This document shows positions 44,697 to 56,289 of a stretch of 64,000 nt of DNA, one piece after another; the first letter of the stretch is position 1; the number at the start of each line of letters is the position of its first letter. The notes beneath the pieces are model-generated. The model made no database searches and was not told the DNA's origin. It was given only the letters and a program-made list of their open reading frames with translations. The position numbers and the translations under genes were made by a program. This DNA is from Conchocele bisecta. Lineage: Eukaryota > Mollusca > Bivalvia > Lucinida > Thyasiridae. Location: the NCBI GenBank assembly GCA_029237695.1, contig CM055265.1:122472834-122536833 (forward strand), in the 5' to 3' direction.

Positions 44697-46805
44697 CTAT
44701 TTATTACATTCAAAGAAGTAATATGCAGCATCCTCTACAACTTCACTACATTCGCAGTAGGGAGTTTCTCGGATATGGTTATTACAAAGATCGCAATTAA
44801 GACTGCTACATTTATTTCGAATTCTTGCATGCATAACTGACAACAATCGATCTCCCTCTAAATAGTATGGTGGTATATTATATTGAGCATATAGTTGTTG
44901 GGCGCATGATGTTTTTAAGTATCTAAGACTATCAAGATTTCTCAGCAACGGGTCAGTTTTATTCCAGAGTTGTATCGAAGATGGTATAAACGATTGTTTG
45001 TATACTTCCAGTCGTGTAGTGGGGACAACTAAATCAACTTGATTTCTAAGATTGTAACGAGATACATTATTAACAGTGGGTGGAATCAGGTTATAAATAT
45101 AACTAGGTATAGTTACTTATTGTTGGCTTTGTACATGATCGAAAGCTTTTGAATACTACGTCGAACTGATAGAAGTTGCCATCCAACTTCTTGCCTTAAG
45201 GTGTCGAATGATACTGACCGTGTTAAACCTGTTGCTATTCTCGCGGCTTCATTCCGAATTTTTTGCCAACGAATCCTTTTCATATTCTTTACACCCATCC
45301 CAGTCTGATGAAGCATATTCTAGTATAGGTCTCATATAATATATATATTTGGTTTAAAGAAATTCTGCTTAAATTAAATTTCAGGTTACGCATTATTCCC
45401 AGTACTCTCGTAGTCGAATTAATTATATGTTGTATATGTGTATGCCATTTTCCGTTATTGCTCAGTGTTAAACCAAGATGTTTATGATCGTCAACAAAAG
45501 TTATGGACGTGTTCTGAAAGATTAAGTTTAAGGGTCGATCAAGTTGACTTAATGTTGGAAGCATCGCTTCAGTCTTGTTCGGATTGAAACTAACCAACCA
45601 TTGTTTAGCCCAATCAGAAATAATTAGATTGTCATGATTTATTATGCCTTCTAGATCATCAACATTTGTTGAGGAAAAGGACAGAGAGCAGTCGTCAGCA
45701 AATAATCGAACAATACTTAATAGATGGTCAGTTATGTCGTTGACATACATTATAAATAGTAATGGGCCGAGTACCGAACCTTGCGGTATGCCAGCAGTAA
45801 TTAATTGCAGTATCTGAGGTTGTGGACCGTATTGTTTCCTATTCGACAAGTAATTTTCGATCCTGTGTAAAATACAACCATTTTGTCCTTAGCTTAGATA
45901 TGAACCCCTTATGCTATACTCTATCAAAGGCTTTAGAAATATCACAAAACACTATGCATGTAGTTTATCGTTCATCAAATGCCTGACATATTTGATGGTG
46001 AATGTCTATAAGTTGATATACCATTGAGTGGCCTGGTAAAAGAACAAGATTGCCTGTTATAAATCAATTGCTGTGAGTGAAAGTGATTATAAATATGTTT
46101 AAACATTATTCTCTCCATTACCTTACCTATACAGCATAATAACGACACCGGGCGATAATTTGAAGGCGTCTGTGGACACCCCTTTTTAAATAGAGGAATT
46201 ACACTTGCTAATTTCCACGCCATCGGAAATTGACATTCATTGACAGATATATTAAAGAGGATCGCCAGAGGTTTTGAGACAGATGTACTAGTTCCTTTTA
46301 ACATTATATGGCTAATTAGATCGTATCCACAAGCTTTATTAGGTTGCAAAATTTGTATTATATCTCTAACCTCACATTCATTTATATTAATCGTATCAAG
46401 TACTTGGCTAGTTTTTAATTCAAACGGTGGTAAAGTAGAGTAATTATCATCAACAGTTAATATTGAAACGAAGAAGTTTGCTTTTTCGATATCAAACAAA
46501 TATAAATGTTCGCTGTTACCGTCATTGGTTTTTAAATGAGCAATAGTACCACTTGACTTGCTGTCTTTCACAAAGTGTCGGACTAACTTCCAGAAATCTA
46601 TATTGTTATTCGAAAATGATTATGTTAGATTAAACCCTATGTCATTATAAAATGCTTCTCTGGCAAGTTTGTTCATATTATTAACTTTATTCCGAGTTGT
46701 TTTATATTTATTCCAATCGTCCACCCGTCCAAACTGTATTGCTTTCTTTCGTAACTTGTCCTTTAGCTTGCTTGTTTATCGAATTTGGGAATCATACCAT
46801 GGTTT
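44697..46805 (-). mobile_element. CR1/Jockey-like LINE B, linker, reverse transcriptase and C terminus
   Basis: Minus strand. The leading part has PWYDSQIR, RKKAIQFGRVDDWNKYKTTR (46800-46650). The frame 46571-45975 has KACGYDLISHIMLKG, VIPLFKKGCPQTPSNYRPVS and LLCCIGKVMERIMFKHI, the RT N-terminal blocks. The frame 45849-45289 has AGIPQGSVLGPLLFIMYVND, RLFADDCSLSFSS (active site) and HKHLGLTLSNNGKWHTHIQ. The frame 45316-45113 and the C-terminal frame 44948-44697 (HARIRNKCSSLNCDLC, YCECSEVVEDAAYYFFEC) complete it. The same clade as LINE A judging by the C-terminal HAR..CSSLN motif, but the sequence differs. It starts abruptly at 46805 without endonuclease. Confidence 0.82.
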
Positions 46806-47610
46806 ATCGTTAGGCCGCACTGTGACACACATCTGTACATCAAGTACACACATTCATAGCTCTACAAAGCGTTTCTTGATTTCGCTCCTAATAAGTACGT
46901 ACAGTCGAACACCGTAACAAAACAATTCACGCTGGCGAGCCGCCGTTCTTCGCAGTTCACGGTACTGACCCTCACGGGAACAAATGTATTTAATGTTTAT
47001 GTACTACAAGTCCTCGTAGGGTCAATACAAATAACATTTAGCGATGTTGCTCCAGATTTATCTACCACCACAATCACATAATTTGCAAACAAAAAACAAA
47101 CAATCAACATACTAGTATACCAACTATATTTCATATACCTACACCATGTGCATACTCTTGTTAAAAACAAATAATGAAACTTATAACTAATCCATGATAT
47201 GATATGTACTTGTAATGTGTTTTTTTTTTGCATGTGCCTTGTATGTAAATAAGTTTATCTCATATGAATATGAATTCATATAAGTAACATTAGCTTGTTT
47301 TCAAATCCATGTACAATTCACATGTATTGATGTACCATGTACTGTATGAAATCAATATGGTTTAAACTAGAGCTATCAGGCAAGGCTAGGAAACGCATAT
47401 GAATTCCAAGGCTTGCCGAGGAATTCCCACTGGGAGAAATTGGTTGTGTGACCTTTGTAGCTCGTGACCAAATATCACACTCCTGTAGCATGAAAAACGA
47501 TCTATATTGCCTGTTAGAAGCATATGTATGATGGGCGTTTCTTTAATGGAATGACGTTCTATGCAGATGCTGCACAGTCTGATCTTAACCTACAATGGGT
47601 GGGTGGTGGT
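46806..47610. other. Non-coding, with a fragment of the 32864 foldback family
   Basis: 47370-47432 (atcaggcaaggctaggaaac ... ggcttgccgaggaattccc) matches one arm and the loop of the 32864 element. 47555-47582 carries gatgctgcacagtctgatct, the dispersed palindromic motif. 46903-46920 (acagtcgaacaccgtaac) resembles a pogo-type end. Confidence 0.5.
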
Positions 47611-47614
47611 CGGG

Positions 47615-48003
47615 CGAACGCGATTGCGTAAATTAACGATAGGGGTTCCTCCTTATAGGAATCACGATTTGCCTGGTTTGGCCCTCAGGTACGTTTTTAT
47701 CATCGTTGGCTCATTTGTTACCTGGGAGTTGAATTGGGTTATTGCCCATTATAAAAGTAATACGTTTATTACTGATCCTACTGCTTTTGGGAGGGGCCAA
47801 GTGATTCTGGTGTGGCGAAGACCTGGCATCACATCAGGATTATTCTGATTTCAGGGCTGAATATATAGTTTTGTTATTGTAAATATTCAGTTCTGATCTT
47901 GGGATTTTCCTCCCATTTGTACAAGTACTTGAACATGTACATGCACATGTAATATATTGGATTTAGTACTAAACCCATTGACCCGGCCTTAAATGACCAA
48001 TTT
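47615..48003 (+). mobile_element. SINE, plus orientation
   Basis: Shares with the 55400 and 5868 copies: tttgcctggtttggccctca, ttgggttattgcccattata, ctggtgtggcgaagacctgg, tgatttcagggctgaatata and the 3' phrase cccattgacccggccttaaa. It ends at tgacc (about 48000), next to LINE sequence. Confidence 0.65.
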
Positions 48004-48040
48004 ATCTTGTCTTTGAGCTATTATTTCTTCACTCTTGATA

Positions 48041-49060
48041 CTATGCTTCAAGTAATGCACAATTATTAAAGGCCAGCTCGTTATTGTTGTACTTACATTT
48101 GAATATGTAATATTTTGCTAAGAGAATAATAAATTGCGTTTGTTGGACATGTGCACCTATTTCTACTATACCGAAAGAAGTTTTTAAACAATTTATTTCT
48201 GTTGGGATACCTTTGTCTGTTAAAAACCTGCTAATTTGTGACCAAAAACATTGAATCACAGTACATTCCCAAAACAGATGATTGAATGTTTCTATTTGCA
48301 TGTTACAGAAATCCCAGATACTTGATTCTACTATATTACATCTGGCCATATATTTATTGGTTCCTATAATTGTCATTAAATATTTTTACTGGAACCTAAG
48401 TATTGTATCTATTGTGCTTTGTATAGTATTTAAATATATTTGTTTCCAGTTAAGAGTTTCATCTGGAAAAAACATTGGCCCATTTTTGTTCTGCTTTTAT
48501 GGGTTCGGTCTTCATTTTGTCCCGTTGAATGTTATATAATGTTTTATTTGTAGATTTATTACTTTTTATTTTATCTAGCAACATTTGTTTATTTTGTGCT
48601 GTATTAATATTTTCTGTTTTCATTTGTTCAACCCATCGTGTCGGTATACATCTTATTAAAGTGTAGTATTTTAAAAAATCTGTATTTCCAATAGAATAAA
48701 CATGATAAAGATCAGCAAAATCTTGGAATCTATAAAACTGTTTTATCCTGAAATCGTAAAGATGTTCAATGTTCCTTATGCCTTTTTCATGCCAATTCTT
48801 ATAATACAGTGCGATACGTGTTTATTTACGACCTTGCCCTAAGTATACTGTTTATAAACGTTTGTGGGTGAATATGTTTTACATCATCGTCCTTTTGCCT
48901 TCAAAGATAAAAGTTCCACCATACCTCTTTAATTGTTCTAATATATTTTTCCATCTACCGTTATTTATCTCATCACATAGTCGTTTAACCCAACTTGCTT
49001 TTAAGGAGGTTATAATGTCAACCTTATTTCTTCCACAATTTTCATAACTTTTTGTTATTG
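48041..49060 (-). mobile_element. L1/Tx1-like LINE ORF2 C-terminal region
   Basis: Minus strand. The frame 48376-48041 reads TIIGTNKYMARCNIVESSIW then DFCNMQIETFNHLFWECTVI, the C-terminal zinc knuckle region of L1-like ORF2. Upstream in other frames: NWKQIYLNTIQSTIDTILRF (48500-48430), KTENINTAQNKQMLLDKIKS (48620-48560) and FLKYYTLIRCIPTRWVEQMK (48690-48625). The reverse transcriptase itself lies outside or is lost; the fragment ends near 49060. A related endonuclease piece is at 29537-29920. Confidence 0.72.
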
Positions 49061-49224
49061 TCTCTCATTTTATTTTATCTGGTTTAGAATCTCAAATGTT
49101 GAATTCTATTCCGCATTTATTCTAGACATTTCGCCAAATGTCGACGTCACATAATTATGGAAACTATTTTAAATCATGTACATATTTTTCTTATCTCCAG
49201 GTACAAAATCATTACCTGTCTTAT

Positions 49225-49490
49225 TCTCAGCCAGCATTACCATACCGGCCCGACGTCGGCTGAAAGTCGTATATCGGCCGCTGTTGCCGATGTCGGGCTG
49301 ACGTCGGGCCGATATCAGAGGTGTACATTCTAAACAGTCAATAGATAATAATCGAAATAAATTATACGTAACATATTGATATGGGTATGAAATAATGCTG
49401 TGTACAAGTATTGTTTTAGTGTTTAATTAATTTTGGTAATTTGATCGGTTACCATATCGGTCCGCCGTCGGCCCGACATGGCAAGGGAAT
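49225..49490. repeat. Arrays of a gatgtcggcccg unit (left)
   Basis: 49236-49320 contains about six variants of the 11-12 bp unit ggcccgacgtcgg in both orientations, preceded by cagccagcatt. A shorter cluster is at 49450-49482. The same unit fills 51620-51790. Confidence 0.6.
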
Positions 49491-50087
49491 TACAAAGGGA
49501 GTTAACACTATGGGCACTAGCCATTAAAGAGTTATTCTTAGTATCTTAATTAGATCTGCTTTTTCAAATAAAGTTTAAAAATGAATATGCAACCCGCATT
49601 TTTTTTTTATAAGTGTTCAATAAGTATTGTTAATTAACAAAAAATATAAAATAATAATTTAAATGTTTTATTTTGTATTTTACACCATATGATAAAGGCG
49701 AAATATTTTCCGTGTAACGTTTTGGCGCAATTATCAACAAGGGCCTCAAAAGTTGCTGAAAGTTTCAACAAAATGATTGATTGGCATTGTCATCTATGTA
49801 CATGCACATGTATATTTATTTATGTATATGTACATATGTATTTACACATGCATATAATAATGCTATATTCGGTATAACTTGCAATCTGTATGTGATGGTG
49901 GTGGCGTACTGTCTGCTAGCTGTAGTGTCGTGGGTTTTCGTGTTTGATGGAATTTTCAATTCTAAATACAATATGGCAACTGACTCTTATTGGGTATTGT
50001 ACAGGAAAATTAAAGCTAATGTTTCAAATCACTTAGATGTTATCTGTAGAAGCAATGGTCCTGAATCTTCGCTAAACTTAATTATAC
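49491..50087. other. Non-coding; no gene seen
   Basis: AT-rich. The frames at 49689-50296 have no recognisable domain and run into the satellite that follows. Confidence 0.4.
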
Positions 50088-51330
50088 CCCCCGCAACGAG
50101 TTGTGGGGGGGGGGGGGGGGTATACTGGAGTCAGGTTGTCCGTCCGTCCGTCCGTCCGTCCGTAAACTTAACATCAGAGAAATATTGTTATAACTTCTAT
50201 TTCCTTCATCTAAAATGCTTAATATTTCACACATGCATTCCTGTAAGGCTCTACTACCATGCTGTGCCAAATCCACGACCGTCCAACCCCCGCTGATCCA
50301 AGGTCAAGGTCAAATACTTAGTACAAAACTTACATCAGAGAAATATTATTATAACTTCTATTTCCATTCATCTAAAATGCTGAATATTTCACACATGCAT
50401 TCCTGTAAGGCTCTACTACCATGCTGTGCCAAATGCACGACCGTCCAACCCCAGCTGATCCCACGGTCAAGGTCAAATACTTAGTCTCTTTACAAAACTT
50501 AACATCAGAGAAATATTGTTACAACTTCTATTTCCTTCATCTAAAATGCTTAATATTTCACACATGCATTCCTGTAAGGCTCTACTACCATGCTGTGCCA
50601 AATCCACGTCCGCCAAACCCCCGCTGATCCCATGGTCAAGGTCAAATACTTAGTCTCTTTACAAAACTTAACATCAGAGAACTATTGTTATAACTTCTAT
50701 TTCCTTCTTCTCAAATGCTTAATATTTCACACATGCATTCTAAGGCTCTACTACTATGCTGTGCCCAATCCACGACCGTCCAACCCCAGCTGATCCCAAG
50801 GTCAAGGTCAAATACTTAGTCTCTTTACAAAACTTAACATCAGAGAAATATTGTTATAACTTCTATTTCCTTCATCTAAAATGCTTAATATTTCACACAT
50901 GCATTCCTGTAAGGCTCTACTACCATGCTGTGCCAAATCCACGACCGTCCAACCCCCGCTGATCTCTTTACATGGTCTCTTTACAAAACTTAACATCAGA
51001 GAAATATGTTATAACTTCATTTAAAATTCTTAATATTTCATGCATGCATTCCTCTAAGGCTCTATTATCATGCTGTGACAAATCCCCGCTGATCCCAAGG
51101 TCAAGATCACATACTTAGTCTCTTTACAAAACTTAACATCAGAGAAATCGGTTATAACTTCTATTTCCTTGCTCGGATCTGCTTCACATTCACGTTCGTG
51201 CCGCCCCCGCTAAGCACAGAGTAAAGGTCACAAGCCCACACACTTGGACAATTTTACATATTTAGGGGTTCCTGGGCCTACGCGGGGGGTATTCCGTAAG
51301 CCTCGCTTACTGACCAATCTAGTTTCTTCT
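50088..51330 (+). mobile_element. Pearl/HINE-like element F with seven ~165 bp monomers
   Basis: The left hairpin ccccccgcaac-gag-ttgtgggggg (50089-50112), extended by a G run, is followed by tatactggagtcaggttgtc and a (gtcc)n tract (50138-50163). Monomers beginning aaacttaacatcagagaaa occur at 50164, 50326, 50495, 50665, 50830, 50986 and 51128 (periods 142-170 bp); each has atttcacacatgcattcctg and tgctgtgccaaatccacg. The right end has cgcggggggtattccg and ctagt (51317-51321). Open frames across it (up to 89 codons) are satellite reads. A degenerate copy is at 8985-9440. Confidence 0.78.
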
Positions 51331-51343
51331 GGTGATGTAGAAA

Positions 51344-51691
51344 ATGCAGGCGTTAGAAATTTTCGCAGTGACTGTGTCAAATCATCAGTATCTTGACTTT
51401 ATGGCCGAATTAGCGGCCGTTTCTGCAGAATTAAGCAACACCTACGCTGAAATATATGATGAAACCGAACGTGTTGACCTATTTGCAGAACAAACCAATG
51501 TGGAAGAAATTGAATTGATGGAACATGATACATTTGGCACGGAATGTTGCAGGACATATTTATATCTACAACGACATCGGTGCGATATGGTTTATCGCTT
51601 TTATGCCGCTATGAAATACGATGTTGGCCCGATGTTGGCCCGATGTCAGACCGATGTTGGACCGATGTGTGACCCGATTTCGGGCCGATAG
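51344..51691 (+). CDS. Unrecognised acidic ORF running into a repeat
   Basis: 115 codons from ATG at 51344. The first 95 residues are acidic and look protein-like: MQALEIFAVTVSNHQYLDFM, then LSNTYAEIYDETERVDLFAE and TYLYLQRHRCDMVYRFYAAM. The last 20 codons are read from the gatgttggcccg repeat. There is a possible splice acceptor (ggtgatgtag) just before it. It could be an exon remnant or an ORF of the element bounded by the gatgtcggcccg arrays. I recognise no family. Confidence 0.3.
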   Translation: MQALEIFAVTVSNHQYLDFMAELAAVSAELSNTYAEIYDETERVDLFAEQTNVEEIELMEHDTFGTECCRTYLYLQRHRCDMVYRFYAAMKYDVGPMLARCQTDVGPMCDPISGR

Positions 51692-51792
51692 CGCACCGCT
51701 TTGCAATAATGACATCGGGTCGATGTCAATGTACGACGTTGGCCCGATGTCGTGTGCGATGTCGGCCCAACATCTGGCCGATATCAAATGCT
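51620..51792. repeat. Array of the gatgtcggcccg unit (right)
   Basis: About twelve variants of gatgttggccc, ending with gatatcaaatgcttgctggg. The tip, read inverted (cccagcaagcatttgatatc), resembles the left tip ccagcattaccatacc at 49229. That hints that 49225-51800 is or was one element bounded by these arrays. Confidence 0.6.
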
Positions 51793-52037
51793 TGCTGGGT
51801 TACTACTTACATATGCCATTTAACTTTGTGATGATCATAAAAGCGGTACCATATAATTGGAACCATTGTTTAATTATGTAACTGTCATATTAACAGTCTA
51901 TGGTATAATAGAACACGGAAAACGATTTGAACCGTGTAAAAAAACTAGCATGTTTTCTAACAAACGGGAATACAGGGATTTGATTGGTTATTGAGACGCG
52001 CAATGTGATTTTGTACCTTCGGACATCTGCGTAATTT
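51793..52037. other. Non-coding
   Basis: Nothing recognised. Confidence 0.4.
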
Positions 52038-52200
52038 CATTAAATACGTTTACAAAATTTACAATATTTTTTCATAAATGACGTCAAAGGTTGACCAAAT
52101 TTTGAGAGTACAATATAATTCCGCATGCACTCTGAAAATGTTGTCAACTTTTGACGCCATTTACGGAAAATATTGTAAATTTTGTAAACGTACTTCATGC
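52038..52200. mobile_element. 163 bp near-perfect foldback MITE
   Basis: 52045-52096 and 52142-52193 pair almost fully (acgtttacaaaatttacaat / attgtaaattttgtaaacgt; gacgtcaaaggttgacc / gttgtcaacttttgacgcc). The centre also pairs (attttgagagt / actctgaaaat), leaving a short unpaired core, ataattccgcatgc. Confidence 0.8.
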
Positions 52201-53960
52201 AGTCACAGTAGTATGTAAGGTGGGAGTTGATTCAGACCAACTATATACCTGTAGCCGATTTCATCAAAATTGCAAAGTATACTTATCTAGCAAAGTATAC
52301 TTTGAGGGAGCAATCATTTATTTTTCCCGAAATGCATTGTGTCCTATAGAACTAACTACGGCTTATATTTGATGATTAAAAGTATGCAGAATTATTATTA
52401 TACTGAACTCAAACTCTGCAGTAGAACATATGATATAATGTAGCTAATCACATGTAGAAAAGCCAGGAAAACGGACTCCTGTCAATTATATTACACCTAA
52501 CTGTAAAATATGTCAGTTTTCTGGACAGGTTTGTGCCTGTGTTTTTAACAACATGAACCACCACTCATACACATAAATTCGCACAGTGTATCACTTTTTA
52601 CCTGGCAAACCACACAACACATACCATATATACCCACTACTGTAATGTTATTAGCTACCAAATCCAGTGACATGTAAGCAGTTACCTGAGTGTATTGTCC
52701 CTGGTATCTACTTACCTCCTATGCGAGTAAATATGGATTTACCTATGGCTAACGTGTACAGTAACATAGGCTGTGCATCAGATTGGAAAGTTTACACGTT
52801 GAAATTTATTTGGAGATTGATGGGAGAAATGCTCAGATATCTCGTCTTTTGTATAGTTTGCTGGCATACTATTCATAGCTTGCCTTTCTAATATCTGTCT
52901 ATTATGTATCATGTGTATTGCACCAAACTTTATTTGGTTTACTGTCATAGTATTTGCTGTACGTGTCAAACGCACGAAGTGGTAAAACTGTACGACTCGT
53001 GCTCGACCAGAAATGGCCAGGTGCTGATTAAGTGGAGAGCAAATCAACGGGTGGAGCAGATACTTTTCAAAGACTATTTGTTCTGGGTTGAGGGACGATG
53101 TGCCAGTGGGTTAGTTTGAACTGTTTACATTTTCAAAGCGATTCAAGGAACGCTATATACATACAATACACACATATATAAACAATACTTCCGGGTTGAT
53201 GATTGAACTTGGAGTGAGCAAGATTTCCAGATGATTTTGTGACAAATGTAGCTCCCGATCAGCCTACGCATAGATGAAATTGTCATGGATCAACACCGTT
53301 TTCCGAAACGATACTATTGTAATATGACGGGGGATTCATCCGTTACAAAATGATCAGGAATTGCTCTTTTGTCATGGCGAGTGACTCATTGGTCATAGGT
53401 GACAGAATGCCTATGTCATAACGTGTAATTTTGATATTATAACAGATCTCTATATTTTGTATTTTGTACCAATTTGCATACTTTACACATGAGCATATGT
53501 TAAGATATACAGGAGACGTTGATTACAACACAGATATATGGTGGTAAACGAAATGTTCACGCGTTATTTCTTGTACAGTATAGATATTTATATATACTAG
53601 TATATACTTTTGTTCAATCTCACGCACACATGATCGCTTTGTCATATATCACGAGTGCTCACAATAAAGGGTCATTCAAAAAGCAATACACACTACTCGT
53701 ATGCATGTGTATCTTTCATTCACACTATATTGAAAAGTGTGGATATTGTGGACTCAGATAAGTATGTAAATATTTACAATGTGTGTATTAACTATTGATG
53801 CGGTGTCCTAGTGCCGTCTATCTAGGGGGCCAAGGGACTTTCGTGTGGATGATCATTGGCTAGACTGGTATGCAAACGCAGCAAATACTATATAAGTGTC
53901 ATTTCGCATGAACTAACGCATCGCTGCTAGCTATAGCGCCCCTACAATGATATATATATG
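52201..53960. other. Non-coding stretch, no gene recognised
   Basis: Frames at 52667-53119 show no domain. One dispersed motif, gctcccgatcagcctacgca, lies at 53251-53270. Confidence 0.4.
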
Positions 53961-54128
53961 TACAGCCGACCCTGTGCTAAAGACCACCTCCGAATAACAA
54001 TCACCTGGCTGTAAGGATCACACCTTTCTTGTCCTAATGACACAATTACTATATAAATGACCCTGCGAGTAAAGACCACCTGTGAACAAAGGCCTCATGG
54101 TTGGCCTTTATTCGCAGGTTTGACTGTA
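53961..54128. mobile_element. Pogo/Tc1-like MITE
   Basis: The ends tacagccgaccctgtg and (inverted) tacagtcaaacctgcg pair, each carrying TA at the tip. The internal phrase taaagaccacct occurs at both 53979 and 54070. TA-flanked CAGTCGAACC-type termini are those of pogo/Tigger elements. 168 bp; no coding capacity. Confidence 0.65.
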
Positions 54129-55384
54129 TATATATATACTCTCAATAAAGTTTCGTGTCTGGAGGTTTGTTCGGCCTAGTCGGAGCAATGCTCAGGCTCG
54201 TTCCATCTGATCACCCGATGTCCAGCACGTGGTCGGGTATGTGTTCAGACAGTAGTTGTGTTACAGTTATGAATCATAATTGAAATTAATATAATAAACA
54301 TTGGCACCGCCAGCTATAAGACATGTGGACACCCTGTCAATTTGAAAGTGTATGTATGAACAGTAATGTATATGTATGTGCTTGTTTTCACTTACTCATT
54401 ATAAGTATGTATGCATCAACACTTTTGTACAGCGACCGCATCCTTTACAGACCTCGTAGTGCATGTATATACTGCCACTAAACGATTTTATAATATATGA
54501 TAGCCTAGACACAGGTATGTGACCATGGTGAACTATTGGGGAAGCAGTATGTTTTATCGGTAAGTTCAAGTGTTTTGTCCAGATCACTTGTGTACCAATA
54601 CATTAGCATTATTCTAATACAGACAATTATAACTAATTTAAATTAAATTGATACTTTCAGTTTACAGCCTACAAGAACCAAGTATATATAGCATATACTG
54701 ATACCTAGTTTGTCTCTTTTCATAAAAGGTAAATGGCTGTAATATAAATGGTATTGAAATGATAATGTTAAAAGGTAAATCTCGATTTTCGTTTAATCGG
54801 GCGCATGTATATTCACTGGTTAGCGCAATTGCACACTACTATTCTAAGGCATGACAAACTATGATATTTTGTGTCTTCATGCCACATTCAGCCATTCACT
54901 TAGGTATATCACGAATATACATGTGAGTAAAATAGCAACAAATGCACTACGTATGAGCAGCCAGTCACTATGGAACAATATTTCTGCAATAATTAAATCC
55001 TGTGTACTCACTTTTGCTTACTTACAATTGACATCACATGTGTTCAATTACTGTTCCATGTGGCATGTGTACTGTTGTATCATTTGTACTTACTATTACA
55101 TTCGTTTAATTACTGGTCCATGTGACATGTGTATAATTGTATCCTTTGTAATGACTATTGACTACTCTCTAGTGTATAATGCGTGTTGCATTCGCCATGA
55201 TGACAATCGGGTCATTACAGAGTCATTCATTTAATTGGATATACATGCATCTTATTTACACATTGGTGATCATTGGTGGTGGTAATTTACTTTCCTTATT
55301 GTATGTATCATAATACATGTGGCGTGTGTCGAATTGTATTGATAACAACTGACTACTTACATGTACACATTACTGTTCTACAAG
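54129..55384. other. Non-coding, with a weak ~70 bp tandem repeat
   Basis: ttactgttccatgtggcatg (55049), ttactggtccatgtgacatg (55117) and a third variant near 55310 are related. No gene is seen. Confidence 0.4.
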
Positions 55385-55387
55385 ACT

Positions 55388-55865
55388 ACTAGGCCCCGTG
55401 CAGGCACCGGGGCGGGATCAACTGATCCTGAGAATAGTGCTGCAGTAGCCATTGCTTGTCGTAAAAGGCGACTAAACTGGCTTAACGATTGGGTTCATAC
55501 TTTCCGGAACCCACTATACCGGATTTGGCCCTCATGTACATTTTTGGCTTTCTTGTATGTGAGAGTTGAGTCAGGCTATGCCCCATATATAAAAGTAAGA
55601 TTGAGCGCCTAATCCTATTACTTTTAGGGGATGGGATAAATGATGCTGGTGTGGCGAGGGCCTGGCACCAGATCAGGTTGTTCTAATTTCAGGACTGAAT
55701 ATATATTTTGATTGTAAATATTGAGTTCTGAAGTTGGGATTTACCCCCCTCGGACAGGTGGATACGGGACTCGACCCCGTTGACCCGTCTGCGTGTAGAC
55801 TCCCTGAGGCTTGTACCTCTATGTCAGAAAAGCGGACGTTAAACCCTATTCACTCACTCACTCTA
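55388..55865 (+). mobile_element. tRNA-derived SINE, near full length
   Basis: Starts with an ctaggccccgtgcaggcacc region and the core phrase attgcttgtcgtaaaaggcg. It continues with ggatttggccctcatgtac, ctggtgtggcgagggcctgg, aatttcaggactgaatatat and the B-box-like acgggactcgaccccg. It ends ggacgttaaaccctattcac and (ctca)n, the typical mollusc SINE tail. Confidence 0.75.
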
Positions 55866-56125
55866 CAAGACTACATGTTGTGTCCTTATAGTTACGCAAT
55901 AGGCAGTATAACCAATGTATTAGAAATATGCACTACCCAATATTGCGTATTAAAATTTTATTACAAATGTAACTACGGATCTCACTTGGAAACTGCAATC
56001 ACCGATGTCAATTAGCACCATGCACTATGCAAGTTAGCATAATATGCAATGTACCATTATGATAACAGGTGGCGCTCTGAATTATAGCTCGGTAATGATC
56101 GGAAATAATTCGATATATTACGACA

Positions 56126-56158
56126 GTAGCCGAAAAGGAATTCGAATTTTCGGCTACA
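56126..56158. repeat. Short hairpin
   Basis: gtagccgaaaa and ttttcggctac pair around ggaattcgaa. The frames around it do not look coding. Confidence 0.65.
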
Positions 56159-56289
56159 GTCCATCTCTGCATGTGTGTGGTTTCCGGTCGCAGTGAACTT
56201 GCACCACATGCGGGGGGTACCAGCGGCTCTGAACAGGGGGAAATCAGCTGTTTCGGCAAAATGGAGTTCTTGAAGGTGAAGATCTTGTT

